From contig NZ_CP113343.1 of the NCBI RefSeq assembly GCF_026683955.1, forward strand, positions 4,650,001 through 4,714,000: 64,000 nt of DNA, given 5' to 3'. This stretch comes from Arthrobacter sp. MMS18-M83. GTDB taxonomy: Bacteria > Actinomycetota > Actinomycetes > Actinomycetales > Micrococcaceae. Below the pieces are notes generated by a model that searched no databases, had not been told where the DNA came from, and saw nothing but the letters and a program-made list of their open reading frames with translations. This document shows positions 25,870 through 36,760 of this stretch, piece by piece. Position 1 is the stretch's first letter. Each line of letters begins with the position of its first letter. A program made the translations under genes and the position numbers.

Positions 25870-27297
25870 TCAGAGGCCTTCCGCGTTAAGGCGCGCCAGC
25901 ATTATTGCCTCGGCCAGGATGGCATTACGGAAGTCACCAATGTGAAGTGATTCGTTGGCGCTGTGCGCCCGGGAATCCGGATCCTCTACGCCGGTCACGA
26001 GGATCTGGACATCGGGGTAGGTTTCGGTCAGGTCCGCGATGAAAGGTATGGATCCACCGATCCCCATCTCGACGGCCGGTACACCCCAGGCTTCACCCAG
26101 CGCCCACATCGCGATCCGGGCCGCAGGCGAGCCGGTGTCTGTAGAGAAGGCGTTGCCGCGCTCCCCCGGCACGAACGTCACTTGCGCTCCGAAGGGCGCG
26201 TGGGCCGCCAGGTGCCTTCCCATTGCGTCCATAGCGGCATCCGGATCTTGCCCCGGAGCCAAGCGCAGGCTGAACTTCGCGCGCGCTGAAGGGAGCAGCG
26301 TGTTGGATGCGACGTCGACGGCGGGTGCGTCGATGCCGATGATGGACAAGGCGGGCTTGGTCCACAGCCGTGAGGCGATGCTGCCGCTGCCGGCAAGCCT
26401 CACACCGTCGAGCACAGAGGCATCCGCGCGGTACTGGTCCTCGTCAACGTCCTCTACGACGTCATCTTTGGCCACCAAGCCCTCGATGGCCACGTTGCCG
26501 TCGTCGTCGTGCAAGGTCGCGATCAAGCGGGACAAGAGGGTCGGCGCGTCCAACACAGGACCACCGAACATGCCGGAGTGCACGGCGTGGTCCAGCACCC
26601 GCACCTCGAAGGTGCCGTCCACCAGGCCGCGAAGACTGGTTGTCAGGGCTGGAACGCCGACCTTCCAGTTGCTGGAGTCAGCCACGACGATGACGTTCGC
26701 CTCGAGGAGATCACGGTGTGTTTCGAGGAATGTGCGGAAGGTTGGCGAGCCCGCTTCTTCCTCGCCCTCGAAGAACAGGGTGACGCCGAGACCAAAATCA
26801 TCTCCCAGCACTTGGGTTACAGCGGCGTAGGCGCCCAGGTGGGCCATGATTCCAGCCTTGTCGTCGGCTGCGCCGCGGCCATAAAGGCGGCCTTCCCGTT
26901 CCTCGGCGACAAACGGCTCGGTATCCCACAGGCTCACGTCGCCAGGCGGCTGCACATCGTGGTGCGCGTACAGGAGGATGGCCGGTTTGCCCGGCGCTGC
27001 AAGGCGGCGCGCAACAATGGCCGGTCCTCCCGGAGTGCCGTCCGTCTTGTCGCAACGCAGAATCTGGACATCGGCGAAGCCCGACTCGCGGACCAACGCC
27101 GCAACGGCCTCGGCACTGCGCTCAAGTTCCGCGGGGTCGAAACTTGGCCAAGCAATACCCGGGATGGCGACCAGCGCTTTCAAACGCGCCATGGTCTCGT
27201 CAAAGGAAGATTCGACGGCGGACTTGAGCGCATCGACATTGATCGTGCCGGAGCCGCCGGAAAAGGTCTGCGGGATCTCCGCATTCATTGAAGTCAT
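25870..27297 (-). CDS. M20-family metallodipeptidase
   Basis: A 475-residue zinc dipeptidase (ArgE/DapE/CPG2 superfamily). Metal-site motifs: LYAHHDVQP (His and Asp), GRGAADDKAG (bridging Asp) and FEGEEEAGSP (general-base Glu and metal Glu), with a later HSANESLH ligand. The start at 27297 (MTSMNAEIP) matches the family length; the frame is open to 27360. It is a cytoplasmic hydrolase of di- or tripeptides or related amides. It is divergent from the DUF3043 gene. Confidence 0.9.
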   Translation of the reverse strand: MTSMNAEIPQTFSGGSGTINVDALKSAVESSFDETMARLKALVAIPGIAWPSFDPAELERSAEAVAALVRESGFADVQILRCDKTDGTPGGPAIVARRLAAPGKPAILLYAHHDVQPPGDVSLWDTEPFVAEEREGRLYGRGAADDKAGIMAHLGAYAAVTQVLGDDFGLGVTLFFEGEEEAGSPTFRTFLETHRDLLEANVIVVADSSNWKVGVPALTTSLRGLVDGTFEVRVLDHAVHSGMFGGPVLDAPTLLSRLIATLHDDDGNVAIEGLVAKDDVVEDVDEDQYRADASVLDGVRLAGSGSIASRLWTKPALSIIGIDAPAVDVASNTLLPSARAKFSLRLAPGQDPDAAMDAMGRHLAAHAPFGAQVTFVPGERGNAFSTDTGSPAARIAMWALGEAWGVPAVEMGIGGSIPFIADLTETYPDVQILVTGVEDPDSRAHSANESLHIGDFRNAILAEAIMLARLNAEGL

Positions 27298-27406
27298 GGC
27301 GAAAACACTACCGCTGGGAGAGATACGGGGGAACTGGTATGGACGGCGTGGCGGACTCATTCGCTGGGGTCCACGTTGCGTCGACTTCAGGGCGCTTCCT
27401 GCGGGG

Positions 27407-27412
27407 TATTCT
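27407..27412 (+). promoter_or_regulatory. -10 box of a leaderless promoter for the DUF3043 gene
   Basis: TATTCT followed by 6 bases and then GTG 27419. No Shine-Dalgarno precedes the GTG. The -35 is not clear. Confidence 0.5.
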
Positions 27413-27418
27413 GTAGGG

Positions 27419-28018
27419 GTGTTTGGACGTAAAAAGGATGAGCCGAGCGCTCAAGACTCAGTAGACCAGCTAGCCGCCGATGCCGCCGCGAAAGGTGCAG
27501 GTGCTGGTAAGGGCGCGCCCACACCCAAGCGCAAAGAACAGGAAGCCGCTCGGAAGCGCCCCTTGGTGCCAACCGACCGCAAGGCCTCCAAGGAAGCCGA
27601 GCGCATCGCCGTGCAGGACCAGCGCCAGAAAATGCGCCAGGCGCTGGATACCGGTGACGAAAAATACCTGCCGCTGCGCGACAAGGGACCCCAAAAGCGT
27701 TTCGCCCGCGACTACGTCGACGCCCGTTTCAGCCTCGGCGAGTACCTGATGTTCGGAGCGCTGCTGTTCGTAGTGATCTCCTTCATCATTCCGTCAGGAA
27801 GCGATGCCCTCAGCTATGTCTTGATCGGTTTCTGGGTCATGTTCCTGGCGGTCTTCGCGGACGTGTTCATCCTCTCCCGCAAGCTGCGGAAGGGCCTGAC
27901 GGAGAAGTTCGGCGAAGTCGAGCGCGGCACTGTCTGGTACGGCAGCATGCGTTCCCTGCAATTCCGTCGCCTGCGCCTTCCGAAGCCGCAGGTCCAGCGT
28001 GGCCAGTACCCCGCTTAG
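27419..28018 (+). CDS. DUF3043 membrane protein
   Basis: A 199-residue protein of the actinobacterial DUF3043 family: a charged Lys/Arg/Ala-rich N-terminal half with KRPLVPTDRKASKEAERIA and KYLPLRDKGPQKRFARDYVD, then two transmembrane helices (about 103-122 and 128-147) and a conserved basic tail with YGSMRSLQFRRLRLPKPQV. Function unknown. GTG 27419 begins VFGRKKDE, the usual family start, and fits the leaderless promoter. Confidence 0.88.
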   Translation: MFGRKKDEPSAQDSVDQLAADAAAKGAGAGKGAPTPKRKEQEAARKRPLVPTDRKASKEAERIAVQDQRQKMRQALDTGDEKYLPLRDKGPQKRFARDYVDARFSLGEYLMFGALLFVVISFIIPSGSDALSYVLIGFWVMFLAVFADVFILSRKLRKGLTEKFGEVERGTVWYGSMRSLQFRRLRLPKPQVQRGQYPA

Positions 28019-28022
28019 GGCC

Positions 28023-28054
28023 GCAAGCCACCAAGGACGCAAGCGACCAAGGAC
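28023..28054 (+). repeat. 16-bp tandem duplication
   Basis: GCAAGCCACCAAGGAC (28023-28038) is repeated directly as GCAAGCGACCAAGGAC (28039-28054), one mismatch, just after the DUF3043 stop. Probably a slippage duplication. Confidence 0.6.
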
Positions 28055-28066
28055 AAGAGTCCAAGT

Positions 28067-28110
28067 AAGCAAAAAGACCCTGGACCAGCTGTTCCAGGGT
28101 CTTTTTGCTT
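28067..28110. terminator. bidirectional intrinsic terminator
   Basis: A perfect 18-bp inverted repeat (28067-28084 with 28093-28110) with an 8-base loop. The stem contains AAAAAGACCCTGG and TTTTT on the opposite side, a textbook terminator usable by both the DUF3043 gene and pyrD. Confidence 0.9.
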
Positions 28111-28137
28111 GTCCGCATGTGGCGATCGATAGCGTGG

Positions 28138-29205
28138 CTAGCGGCGGCGCTTCGCAAGGGCCTTGTTGATGCCGGCGGCCCAGAACGGACCTTCGTAAAG
28201 GAACGCGGTGTATCCCTGGACCAGGGTGGCTCCAGCGTCGAGCCTTTCCTGGACGTCGGCTGCGGACTGCACTCCGCCGACGGCGATGAGCACCAGGCCC
28301 TCCCCCACCGCGGCCTTCAGCCGGCGCAGTACCTCGAGCGAGCGCTCCTTGAGGGGCGCACCGGAGAGCCCGCCGGCGCCGCAGGCCGCCACCTTGCCCG
28401 GTTCGGAAACGAGGCCCTCCCGTCCGATGGTGGTATTGGTGGCAATGATGCCATCGAGCTTGAGGTCCAGGGCGAGGCGGGCGACGTCGTCAATGTCGTC
28501 GTCGCTGAGGTCCGGGGCGATCTTGACCAGCAGGGGGACATGGCGCCCAGCGGATTCGTCGGCGGTGTCTCCTACGGCGCGCAGCAGCGGGCGGAGGGTC
28601 TCGACATTCTGGAGCTGGCGCAGGCCGGGAGTGTTCGGCGAACTGACATTGACCACGAGATAGTCGGCGGCGGGCGCCAGGCTCCGGGCGCTGACCAGAT
28701 AGTCCTCAACCGCGTCGTCGAGCTCGACAACCTTGGTCTTGCCGATGTTGACACCGATCACGGGGCGAACTCCGGCATGCGTGCGCTGCAGCGCCGCCCT
28801 CGCAGCCTTGAGGCGCGGCGCCACGGCCGCGGCGCCGTCGTTGTTGAATCCCATGCGGTTGATCACGGCTTTGTCCTCGATCAGGCGGAAAAGCCGTGGC
28901 TTTTCATTGCCTGGCTGGGCCTGGCCCGTGATGGTGCCTACTTCCACGTGGCCGAAGCCCAATTCCGCGAGGGCCTCGATTCCGTGGCCCTCCTTGTCGA
29001 AACCGGCAGCAAGGCCGAACGGCGAGGGGAAGGTCAGGCCGAAAGCCTCCGTGCGCAGCGAGGGGTGCGGTGCCGTCATTTTGGCCAGAACGCGCCCCGC
29101 TCCCGAGCGGTGTGCAAAGCGGATCGCCTGGAAGCCGATCTTGTGGGCTTTTTCGGCATCCATCCAGGAGAAGGCCAGCTTGAAGAATGTTGGGTAAACG
29201 CGCAT
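28138..29205 (-). CDS. pyrD: dihydroorotate dehydrogenase, class 2 (quinone-linked)
   Basis: A 355-residue FMN enzyme that oxidises dihydroorotate to orotate in pyrimidine synthesis and passes electrons to quinone. The N-terminal membrane-association extension plus [40 protein letters not shown] (catalytic Ser region) and the phosphate site [19 protein letters not shown] identify class 2. ATG 29205. It stands alone, between two convergent or divergent transcripts. Confidence 0.95.
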   Translation of the reverse strand: MRVYPTFFKLAFSWMDAEKAHKIGFQAIRFAHRSGAGRVLAKMTAPHPSLRTEAFGLTFPSPFGLAAGFDKEGHGIEALAELGFGHVEVGTITGQAQPGNEKPRLFRLIEDKAVINRMGFNNDGAAAVAPRLKAARAALQRTHAGVRPVIGVNIGKTKVVELDDAVEDYLVSARSLAPAADYLVVNVSSPNTPGLRQLQNVETLRPLLRAVGDTADESAGRHVPLLVKIAPDLSDDDIDDVARLALDLKLDGIIATNTTIGREGLVSEPGKVAACGAGGLSGAPLKERSLEVLRRLKAAVGEGLVLIAVGGVQSAADVQERLDAGATLVQGYTAFLYEGPFWAAGINKALAKRRR

Positions 29206-29261
29206 GTTCCTAGTTTTCCGGTTTACGGGCGGCGCACCAAACCAGAGCGGTTACCGGGCGG

Positions 29262-29267
29262 TAGCAT
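29262..29267 (+). promoter_or_regulatory. -10 box of a leaderless promoter for the FAD dehydrogenase gene
   Basis: TAGCAT, then 6 bases, then ATG 29274. No Shine-Dalgarno is visible. Confidence 0.5.
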
Positions 29268-29273
29268 GTACGA

Positions 29274-30956
29274 ATGCCGAGCAATCCACGTGACGGAGTT
29301 CACTCCAAGGCAACCATTCAAGCCGATGTTCTCGTCATTGGCGCGGGACTTGCGGGGCTCGTGGCCGCCGCCCAAGCCTATGCACTCGGGAAACGGGTTG
29401 CTGTGGTGGACCAGGAACCTGCAGCATCCGTGGGCGGCCAGGCACATTGGTCTTTCGGTGGACTGTTCCTGGTCAACACCCCCGAACAGCGAAGGCTGGG
29501 CGTCAGGGACAGCGCCGAACTTGCCTTGAGCGACTGGTTGGCATCCGCGGCCTTTCATAGGCCGGAGGACTCCTGGGCCCGGCTTTGGGCGGAGGCCTAT
29601 GTTGACTTCGCCTCCGGCGAGAAACGCCGGTGGCTGAGATCGCTCGGCGTGCGGCTCTTTCCGCTGGTGCAATGGGCCGAGCGCGGCGGCTACGGTCCGC
29701 AAGGCCACGGCAACACAGTCCCGCGGTTCCACGTCACCTGGGGCACTGGCCCCGGCGTCGTACAACCGTTCCTGGAAAAGGTGAGCGAGGGCATCGCCCG
29801 GGGCAGGGTATCCCTCCACTTCCGGCATCGCGGCACGGAACTAACGACGACGGCGGGCCGCGTCACCGGGGTCAGCGGCGAGATTCTTGAGGCGTCCGGC
29901 GCTGGACGCGGCGAAGCGTCGTCGCGGACCGTCGTCGGGAGTTTTGAAGCGACTGCCGGGGCCGTCATCGTCACCACCGGCGGAATTGGTGGAAACCATG
30001 CAATGGTGAGGCGGCAATGGCCCGACCGAACGGCGCCGGAACACATGCTGAGCGGTGTACCGGCCTCCGTGGATGGCGAGTTCCTTGCTGCCGCTGCTGC
30101 CGCCGGCGGAGGGCTCATCAACGGTGACCGCATGTGGCACTACCCCGAAGGCATCCACAACCACTCCCCCGTGTGGCCCTTACATGGCATCCGCATCCTC
30201 CCGGGTCCGTCGTCGCTGTGGATTGATGCGACGGGACGGCAGCTGCCCGCCCCGCTTTTTCCAGGGTTCGATTCCTTGGGCGCCCTCAGGCATATCCTGG
30301 CGGGCGGACACGGGCATTCGTGGTTCGTGTGCAACCGGACCATCGCAATGAAGGAATTCGCCTTGTCAGGTTCTGAACAGAATCCGGATCTCACAGGCAA
30401 GGACATCCGGCTCCTGGCCTCCCGCCTCAGTGCTGCCAGTGATTCCCCGTTGCGCAGCTTCCTGGACCGTGGCGTGGATTTCCTGCAGGCTGCAACGGCC
30501 ACCGAACTAGCTGGAAAAATGAACTCGCTGACGGGTTCGCCCCGGATAGATCCTGGCCAGCTCGATGACCTCATCCGCGATCGGGACCAGCAAGTGGCGA
30601 GCGGGCTGGGCAAGGACCCGCAGCTCGCCGCTGTCCGGGCGGCGCGGAGGTTCGCCACCGACAAGATCATGCGTGTGGCCCCTCCGCACCGGCTCACGGA
30701 CCCGAAACACGGCCCGCTTGTGGCCGTTCGGCTCTCCGTGCTGACACGCAAGAGCCTTGGCGGACTACAGACGGACCTTCGTTCACGCGTCCTTGACGGT
30801 TCCGGAGCGCCGGTCCCGGGATTGTACGCGGCAGGAGAGGCGGCTGGCTTCGGCGGCGGCGGAATCCACGGCTACCGGGCATTGGAGGGAACCTTCCTGG
30901 GCGGCTGCCTGTTCTCCGGGCGCGCAGCAGGGGGCGATGCCGCAGCGAGTGTCTAA
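29274..30956 (+). CDS. FAD-binding dehydrogenase (3-oxosteroid 1-dehydrogenase/fumarate reductase type)
   Basis: A 560-residue flavoprotein. The N-terminal Rossmann motif is VIGAGLAGLVAAAQA followed by the acidic VVDQEP. The C-terminal FAD closure is GLYAAGEAAGFGGGGIHGYRALEGTFLGGCLFSGRAAG. This family (annotated FAD-binding dehydrogenase in many actinobacteria) is related to ketosteroid 1-dehydrogenases, but no steroid genes are nearby, so the substrate is open. The two hydrolase genes follow directly (9-base gap), suggesting a three-gene unit. Confidence 0.85.
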   Translation: MPSNPRDGVHSKATIQADVLVIGAGLAGLVAAAQAYALGKRVAVVDQEPAASVGGQAHWSFGGLFLVNTPEQRRLGVRDSAELALSDWLASAAFHRPEDSWARLWAEAYVDFASGEKRRWLRSLGVRLFPLVQWAERGGYGPQGHGNTVPRFHVTWGTGPGVVQPFLEKVSEGIARGRVSLHFRHRGTELTTTAGRVTGVSGEILEASGAGRGEASSRTVVGSFEATAGAVIVTTGGIGGNHAMVRRQWPDRTAPEHMLSGVPASVDGEFLAAAAAAGGGLINGDRMWHYPEGIHNHSPVWPLHGIRILPGPSSLWIDATGRQLPAPLFPGFDSLGALRHILAGGHGHSWFVCNRTIAMKEFALSGSEQNPDLTGKDIRLLASRLSAASDSPLRSFLDRGVDFLQAATATELAGKMNSLTGSPRIDPGQLDDLIRDRDQQVASGLGKDPQLAAVRAARRFATDKIMRVAPPHRLTDPKHGPLVAVRLSVLTRKSLGGLQTDLRSRVLDGSGAPVPGLYAAGEAAGFGGGGIHGYRALEGTFLGGCLFSGRAAGGDAAASV

Positions 30957-30959
30957 GCT
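30954..30959 (+). promoter_or_regulatory. -10-like box overlapping the FAD dehydrogenase stop
   Basis: TAAGCT overlaps the stop codon (TAA 30954-30956) and is 6 bases before ATG 30966, so the first hydrolase gene may have its own leaderless start inside the operon. Confidence 0.35.
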
Positions 30960-30965
30960 GTTCCC

Positions 30966-32009
30966 ATGGAGTGGCAGACCGACATCCTCGGCGCGGACTT
31001 CGAAAGTTGCGCATTCGAGGCGGCAGGACCTGACGGGGTGGTCCGGCGTGCAACACTGGTTCGCCACGTCCCTCACGAGGGGGCGGGAGGTGGCGATCGG
31101 CCACTGGCCGCCAACGGTTCCATCCTTTTCCTGCACGGCTGGAGCGACTACTTTTTCAACGTCGCGCTGGCAGAGTTTTGGACCGGACAAGGCTTCCACT
31201 TCTACGCGCTCGACATGCACAACCACGGCCGCAGCCTGCAGGTGGACACCCCGGGTGGCTACGTGGAACATCTGGATGACTACGACGCCGAGATCGGCAA
31301 AGCCATCGACATGATCCGCTCCGGCGACCCTTTTGGGGAGGTGCCCCGTTCGTTGACCCTGATGGGACATTCCACCGGAGGCCTCGTGGCCGCCTTGTGG
31401 GTCAGCCGCAACCCCGGTTCCGTCCAGTACCTTGTACTCAACAGCCCGTGGCTTGAAATGCACGGAAGTTCCTTGGTCCGCCGCGCAGCCCAGACTATGG
31501 TGAAGCCGCTTGCGCGCTTCCGCCCCACGACAATCCTGCGCTTGCCCGAACGCGGGTTCTACTACCGCAGCATCAGCAGCTCAGCCGAGGGCGAATGGCT
31601 CGTTGATCCCAAATACCGGCCACCCTTGGCCTTCCCTATGCGGGCAGGATGGCTCAGCGCTATCCTCAGCGGACACACGAGGGTGGCCCGCGGGCTGAGA
31701 ATTGACATCCCTATCCTCGTGCTGATCTCCGGAGCGAGCGCGAACGGCATGATCTGGCAGGAGTCCATGAGGCGTTCAGACGCCGTCCTGGACGTGAACA
31801 CCATGGCTGTCCGTGCCATGACCCTAGGCCGCACCGTCACGTTGGAACGGGTGGACGGCGGCCTTCACGACGTGTTCCTTTCGGCAGGCCCGGTGCGCGC
31901 AGATGCCTACGCCCGGCTTGCGCGCTGGATTCACGGGTACATTTCGAACGGCCTGCCGCCGGAGCATCTGGCCGGCGAGGAACATGGACAGCCGGGGGAT
32001 GCGCCATGA
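30966..32009 (+). CDS. alpha/beta hydrolase, lysophospholipase-like (first of a tandem pair)
   Basis: A 347-residue serine hydrolase of the monoacylglycerol/lysophospholipase type. The oxyanion strand is LFLHGWSDYFFN, the nucleophile elbow GHSTGG (about residue 138), and the catalytic His is in DGGLHDVFLS near 300. FYALDMHNHGRS is a family signature. No signal peptide. ATG 30966 has no Shine-Dalgarno. It ends in ATGA overlap with the paralogue downstream. Substrate probably a lipid or acyl ester. Confidence 0.85.
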   Translation: MEWQTDILGADFESCAFEAAGPDGVVRRATLVRHVPHEGAGGGDRPLAANGSILFLHGWSDYFFNVALAEFWTGQGFHFYALDMHNHGRSLQVDTPGGYVEHLDDYDAEIGKAIDMIRSGDPFGEVPRSLTLMGHSTGGLVAALWVSRNPGSVQYLVLNSPWLEMHGSSLVRRAAQTMVKPLARFRPTTILRLPERGFYYRSISSSAEGEWLVDPKYRPPLAFPMRAGWLSAILSGHTRVARGLRIDIPILVLISGASANGMIWQESMRRSDAVLDVNTMAVRAMTLGRTVTLERVDGGLHDVFLSAGPVRADAYARLARWIHGYISNGLPPEHLAGEEHGQPGDAP

Positions 32010-33079
32010 CCACGGAGCTGGGTGTGCCGGTATGGCAACAGGATTTTCTGGGCGGTGGTTTCGAGGCCCTGGAATTGGAACTTCCACCCGACGAAGAAGG
32101 TCCGGTTTGCGCCACCCTAGTCCGACACGTCCGTCCGGTGCCAGCTCAGTCGGCGCCACACGGACTTCTCGATGCCTTGACGGCCTTCACGGGACGCCGA
32201 CGCAGGAGGGAGGTTCCGGTCACGGAGGGGCCACCGAGGGTGGTGCTGTACCTCCACGGCTGGGCCGACTACTTCATGCAGACAGAACTGGCGGAGTTCC
32301 TGGGTGCCTCCGGATTTCATTTCTATGCGCTTGACCTACGTAAGTTCGGCCGCAGCCTACGGCCGGGGCAAACTCCCGGCTACACCACCGATCTGTGGGT
32401 ATACGACGAAGACATCGATGCCGCGCTGCTTGCGATAAACCAGGACATCGCCGAAATAACCGGTAGCGCGGAGGCGCCTACCGTCCACCTGCTGGCCCAT
32501 TCCCTGGGCGGCCTGATCGCGGCACTGTGGGCTGACCGGAACCCTGGCCGCATTGCCACCCTGACGCTGAATTCGCCGTGGCTGGAGCTTCAGGGCAGCA
32601 GCCTGATCCGCAGCATCGCGATGCATTTGGTGGAACCGTTTGCGCGCACGGATCCCAAGCGGCCATTCCGATTTCCGGAGATGCCGGCCTATTGGGAAAG
32701 CGTGAGCAACCTGGCCCACGGGGAATGGACCCTTGATCCGGAATGGCGGCCGCGAACTTCGTTCCCGATACGCGCGGGGTGGACGAAGGCAGTCCTGGCG
32801 GGACACACCGCCGTCGAACGCAAACTCAATATCGATGCTCCGGTGCTCGTGCTGCTTTCGGGACGCACCCGCATCCAGTCGGAGTGGAGCGCGGAGCTCA
32901 TGCGCGTCGACGCGGTGATCGATGTTGAGCAGACTGCCCGCCGGGCCCTGGGACTTGGACGGCGGACAGCGGTGTTCCGCTACCCGGGCGCTCTCCATGA
33001 TGTGTTCTTGTCACGGCGCACGGTCCGTCAGCAGGCCTACAGGGACGTCGCTATCTGGTTGGCTTCTTATCCGGACTGA
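32006..33079 (+). CDS. alpha/beta hydrolase, lysophospholipase-like (second of a tandem pair)
   Basis: A 357-residue paralogue of the preceding gene with the same order of motifs: LYLHGWADYFMQ, FYALDLRKFGRS, nucleophile AHSLGG, LNSPWLELQGSSL and the terminal GALHDVFLSRR. It carries an insertion (LDALTAFTGRRRRREVPV) before the oxyanion strand that the first copy lacks. The 4-base overlap implies coupled translation. Two related but diverged hydrolases side by side suggest different acyl-chain or head-group preference. Confidence 0.85.
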   Translation: MTTELGVPVWQQDFLGGGFEALELELPPDEEGPVCATLVRHVRPVPAQSAPHGLLDALTAFTGRRRRREVPVTEGPPRVVLYLHGWADYFMQTELAEFLGASGFHFYALDLRKFGRSLRPGQTPGYTTDLWVYDEDIDAALLAINQDIAEITGSAEAPTVHLLAHSLGGLIAALWADRNPGRIATLTLNSPWLELQGSSLIRSIAMHLVEPFARTDPKRPFRFPEMPAYWESVSNLAHGEWTLDPEWRPRTSFPIRAGWTKAVLAGHTAVERKLNIDAPVLVLLSGRTRIQSEWSAELMRVDAVIDVEQTARRALGLGRRTAVFRYPGALHDVFLSRRTVRQQAYRDVAIWLASYPD

Positions 33080-33110
33080 CCGGATTTTGCCAGCGCACTC
33101 GTGTTAATCG

Positions 33111-33929
33111 TCAGCGGGATGCGGCAGCGTCCACCGCGCCACCGTAACGGCGGTCCCGTTTGGCATAGATCTCGACGGCGTCCCATAAGGTCCTGCGGTC
33201 GACGTCGGGCCACAGCGTATCCATGAAGACGAACTCTGCGTAGGCCGATTGCCACAAGAGGAAGTTGGACAGCCGCTGCTCACCGGAACTGCGCAGGAAC
33301 AAGTCGACGTCAGGAAGATCCGGTTCATCAAGGTACTTCTGGATGGTCTTCTCTGTGACAGAGCCGGGCCTCAAGCGTCCATCGGCAACATCCTGGGCGA
33401 TAGCTGCAACGGCGTCGGCGATTTCGGCCCGGCCGCCGTAATTAACACACATGGTCAACGTGCACGTGTCGTTGCCGCGGGTGTAATCCTCTGCTTCCTC
33501 AAGTTCCTTGATGACGGAACCCCATAGCTTGGGACGTCGGCCTGCCCAACGAATCCGCACCCCCCACTCGTCGAGCTGGTTGCGCTGCCGGCGTAGCACG
33601 TCCTTGTTAAATCCCATGAGAAAACGCACTTCTTCAGGAGAACGGCGCCAGTTTTCAGTGGAGAAAGCGTAGACACTGACGTACTTGATGCCGAGTTCGA
33701 TCGCGCCGGCCATCACATCCAGCAGCGCCGGTTCCCCGGCCTTGTGACCCTCGATGCGCGGCAGGCCGCGTTGGTTTGCCCAGCGGCCATTGCCATCCAT
33801 GACGATGGCCACGTGCTGCGGGACCAGTTCGGGGGGTATGGCCGGTGGCCTGGCCCCCGAGGGATGTTGATACGGGGCCTTAACCGGGGTCCTCCGCGCA
33901 GTTGCCGTCTTCTTTTTTCCCAGTGCCAC
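33111..33929 (-). CDS. uppS: cis-prenyltransferase (polyprenyl diphosphate synthase)
   Basis: A 272-residue cis-prenyltransferase making the long-chain polyprenyl diphosphate carrier lipid for cell-wall synthesis. Motifs: [13 protein letters not shown] with the catalytic Asp, [14 protein letters not shown], and [25 protein letters not shown]. About 35 basic residues precede the core, as is usual in actinobacterial Z-decaprenyl-type enzymes. Only 2 bases separate it from recO, so the two are co-transcribed. Confidence 0.94.
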   Translation of the reverse strand: MALGKKKTATARRTPVKAPYQHPSGARPPAIPPELVPQHVAIVMDGNGRWANQRGLPRIEGHKAGEPALLDVMAGAIELGIKYVSVYAFSTENWRRSPEEVRFLMGFNKDVLRRQRNQLDEWGVRIRWAGRRPKLWGSVIKELEEAEDYTRGNDTCTLTMCVNYGGRAEIADAVAAIAQDVADGRLRPGSVTEKTIQKYLDEPDLPDVDLFLRSSGEQRLSNFLLWQSAYAEFVFMDTLWPDVDRRTLWDAVEIYAKRDRRYGGAVDAAASR

Positions 33930-33931
33930 TG

Positions 33932-34705
33932 TCAGCTTCGCTCCACATGTTTGAGGGACTTCAATGCTCGTTCAAGATGCCATTGCAGGTAGCTCGCCAC
34001 CAAACCGGCGGCTTCCCGGCGATGAAGGCTCTGGGACACATCCGCCGTTGCCCAGTCCCCCGTCAGCAACGCGCCCAACAGGACCACGGTCTCGGGTGCC
34101 GGCGCCGGCGAACCAGGGGGGCGGCAGTTAGCGCAGATCATTCCGCCCAAGGGAGCGGAGAAGGCGGTATGCGGACCGGCCGCCCCACAGCGGGCACAGT
34201 CCGTGAAGCTGGGCGCCCAGCCGCCGGTGGCCAAAGCGCGGAGGAGGTAGGAGTCAAGAATGAGTTCCGGTGGGTGGTCGGAACGGCTTAGCGAGGCAAG
34301 AGCCCCCACGAGGAGGTTGTATTGCGCGGTTCCCGAATCGGCGTCGGCGTCTGTCAGCTTCTCTGCGGTTTCCGTCATGGCGGCAGCGACCGTGTACCGG
34401 GAATAATCGGCGGCAATCGAGCTCCCATAGGCTCCTTTGGCAACCGCCTGGGTGACGATGTCCAGGGTGCGGCCGGACACCAGTTGGAGGTCTGCCACCA
34501 TGAAGGGTTCCAGCCTGGCCCCGAACCGGCTACTGGTCCGCCGCACGCCCTTTGCCACCGCTCGAACCTGGCCGTGGTGCTTTGTCAGCAGCGTGATGAT
34601 GCGGTCCGCTTCGCCCAGTTTGTGGGTGCGCAGCACAACGGCATCGTCCCGATAGGACCGCGCTGCGAACGAAGAAGGATTGGCCACAGTTAATCTTCGC
34701 ACCAC
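33932..34705 (-). CDS. recO: DNA repair protein RecO
   Basis: A 257-residue RecO, which loads RecA onto SSB-coated DNA in the RecFOR pathway. An N-terminal OB-fold ([24 protein letters not shown]) is followed by a helical domain and a zinc-binding set, [10 protein letters not shown] with [10 protein letters not shown] 34705 has AGAAGG at 6-base spacing; an internal GTG at 34687 is the alternative. It lies between leuA and uppS on the same strand, separated from leuA by a terminator. Confidence 0.92.
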   Translation of the reverse strand: MVRRLTVANPSSFAARSYRDDAVVLRTHKLGEADRIITLLTKHHGQVRAVAKGVRRTSSRFGARLEPFMVADLQLVSGRTLDIVTQAVAKGAYGSSIAADYSRYTVAAAMTETAEKLTDADADSGTAQYNLLVGALASLSRSDHPPELILDSYLLRALATGGWAPSFTDCARCGAAGPHTAFSAPLGGMICANCRPPGSPAPAPETVVLLGALLTGDWATADVSQSLHRREAAGLVASYLQWHLERALKSLKHVERS

Positions 34706-34730
34706 ACCGGGCCTTCTCGGGTCCGGCGGA

Positions 34731-34764
34731 GCCGTGCGGCACCGTGTTGACGGTGCCGCACGGC
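34731..34764 (-). terminator. hairpin terminator after leuA
   Basis: A perfect 15-bp stem (34731-34745 with 34750-34764) and 4-base loop, 7 bases past the leuA stop. No T tract on either side. Its left edge is 25 bases before the recO start. Confidence 0.75.
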
Positions 34765-34770
34765 AAATGG

Positions 34771-36528
<1,758 letters not shown>

Positions 36529-36582
36529 TTAATCTTGAAGGAAGATTGGCCGGGCACAGCTAACTCCGCAGCGAGGGTTGGC

Positions 36583-36645
36583 CTAGCGAATATTCGCTTT
36601 CAAGGCCCCGCCGCGGCAGCTAAGGAGAAGCATTCCTGCACGCAC
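36583..36645 (-). CDS. putative leuA leader peptide (attenuator ORF)
   Basis: Starting at GTG 36645 (or ATG 36648), the reading is VRAGMLLLSCRGGALKANIR then TAG. Three successive Leu codons (CTT CTC CTT, not the CTG favoured elsewhere in this DNA) follow the internal Met. The ORF ends 72 bases before leuA. Its start sits exactly where a leaderless transcript from the promoter at 36652-36679 would begin. A palindrome GCGAATATTCGC overlaps the stop. A role in leucine-responsive attenuation is inferred. Confidence 0.55.
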   Translation of the reverse strand: MRAGMLLLSCRGGALKANIR

Positions 36646-36651
36646 CATTTC

Positions 36652-36679
36652 ACAGTAACACGGGTGCGTATGATGACAA
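36652..36679 (-). promoter_or_regulatory. putative leuA promoter
   Basis: On the minus strand: TTGTCA (36674-36679), a 16-base spacer, TACTGT (36652-36657), then 6 bases to GTG 36645. The best -35/-10 pair seen in the window. Confidence 0.6.
36668..36673 (+). promoter_or_regulatory. -10 box for the M13 peptidase gene, overlapping the leuA promoter
   Basis: TATGAT on the plus strand lies within the leuA promoter spacer, directly beside the leuA -35. The two promoters face away from each other and overlap. Confidence 0.45.
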
Positions 36680-36760
36680 TGCAATACCTGAAGCAACGTC
36701 CACCATGCAGACGCGGTTACGGTGGTGAGCCGGATCCGCTCGTCGTCCGAAGGAGTTCTT

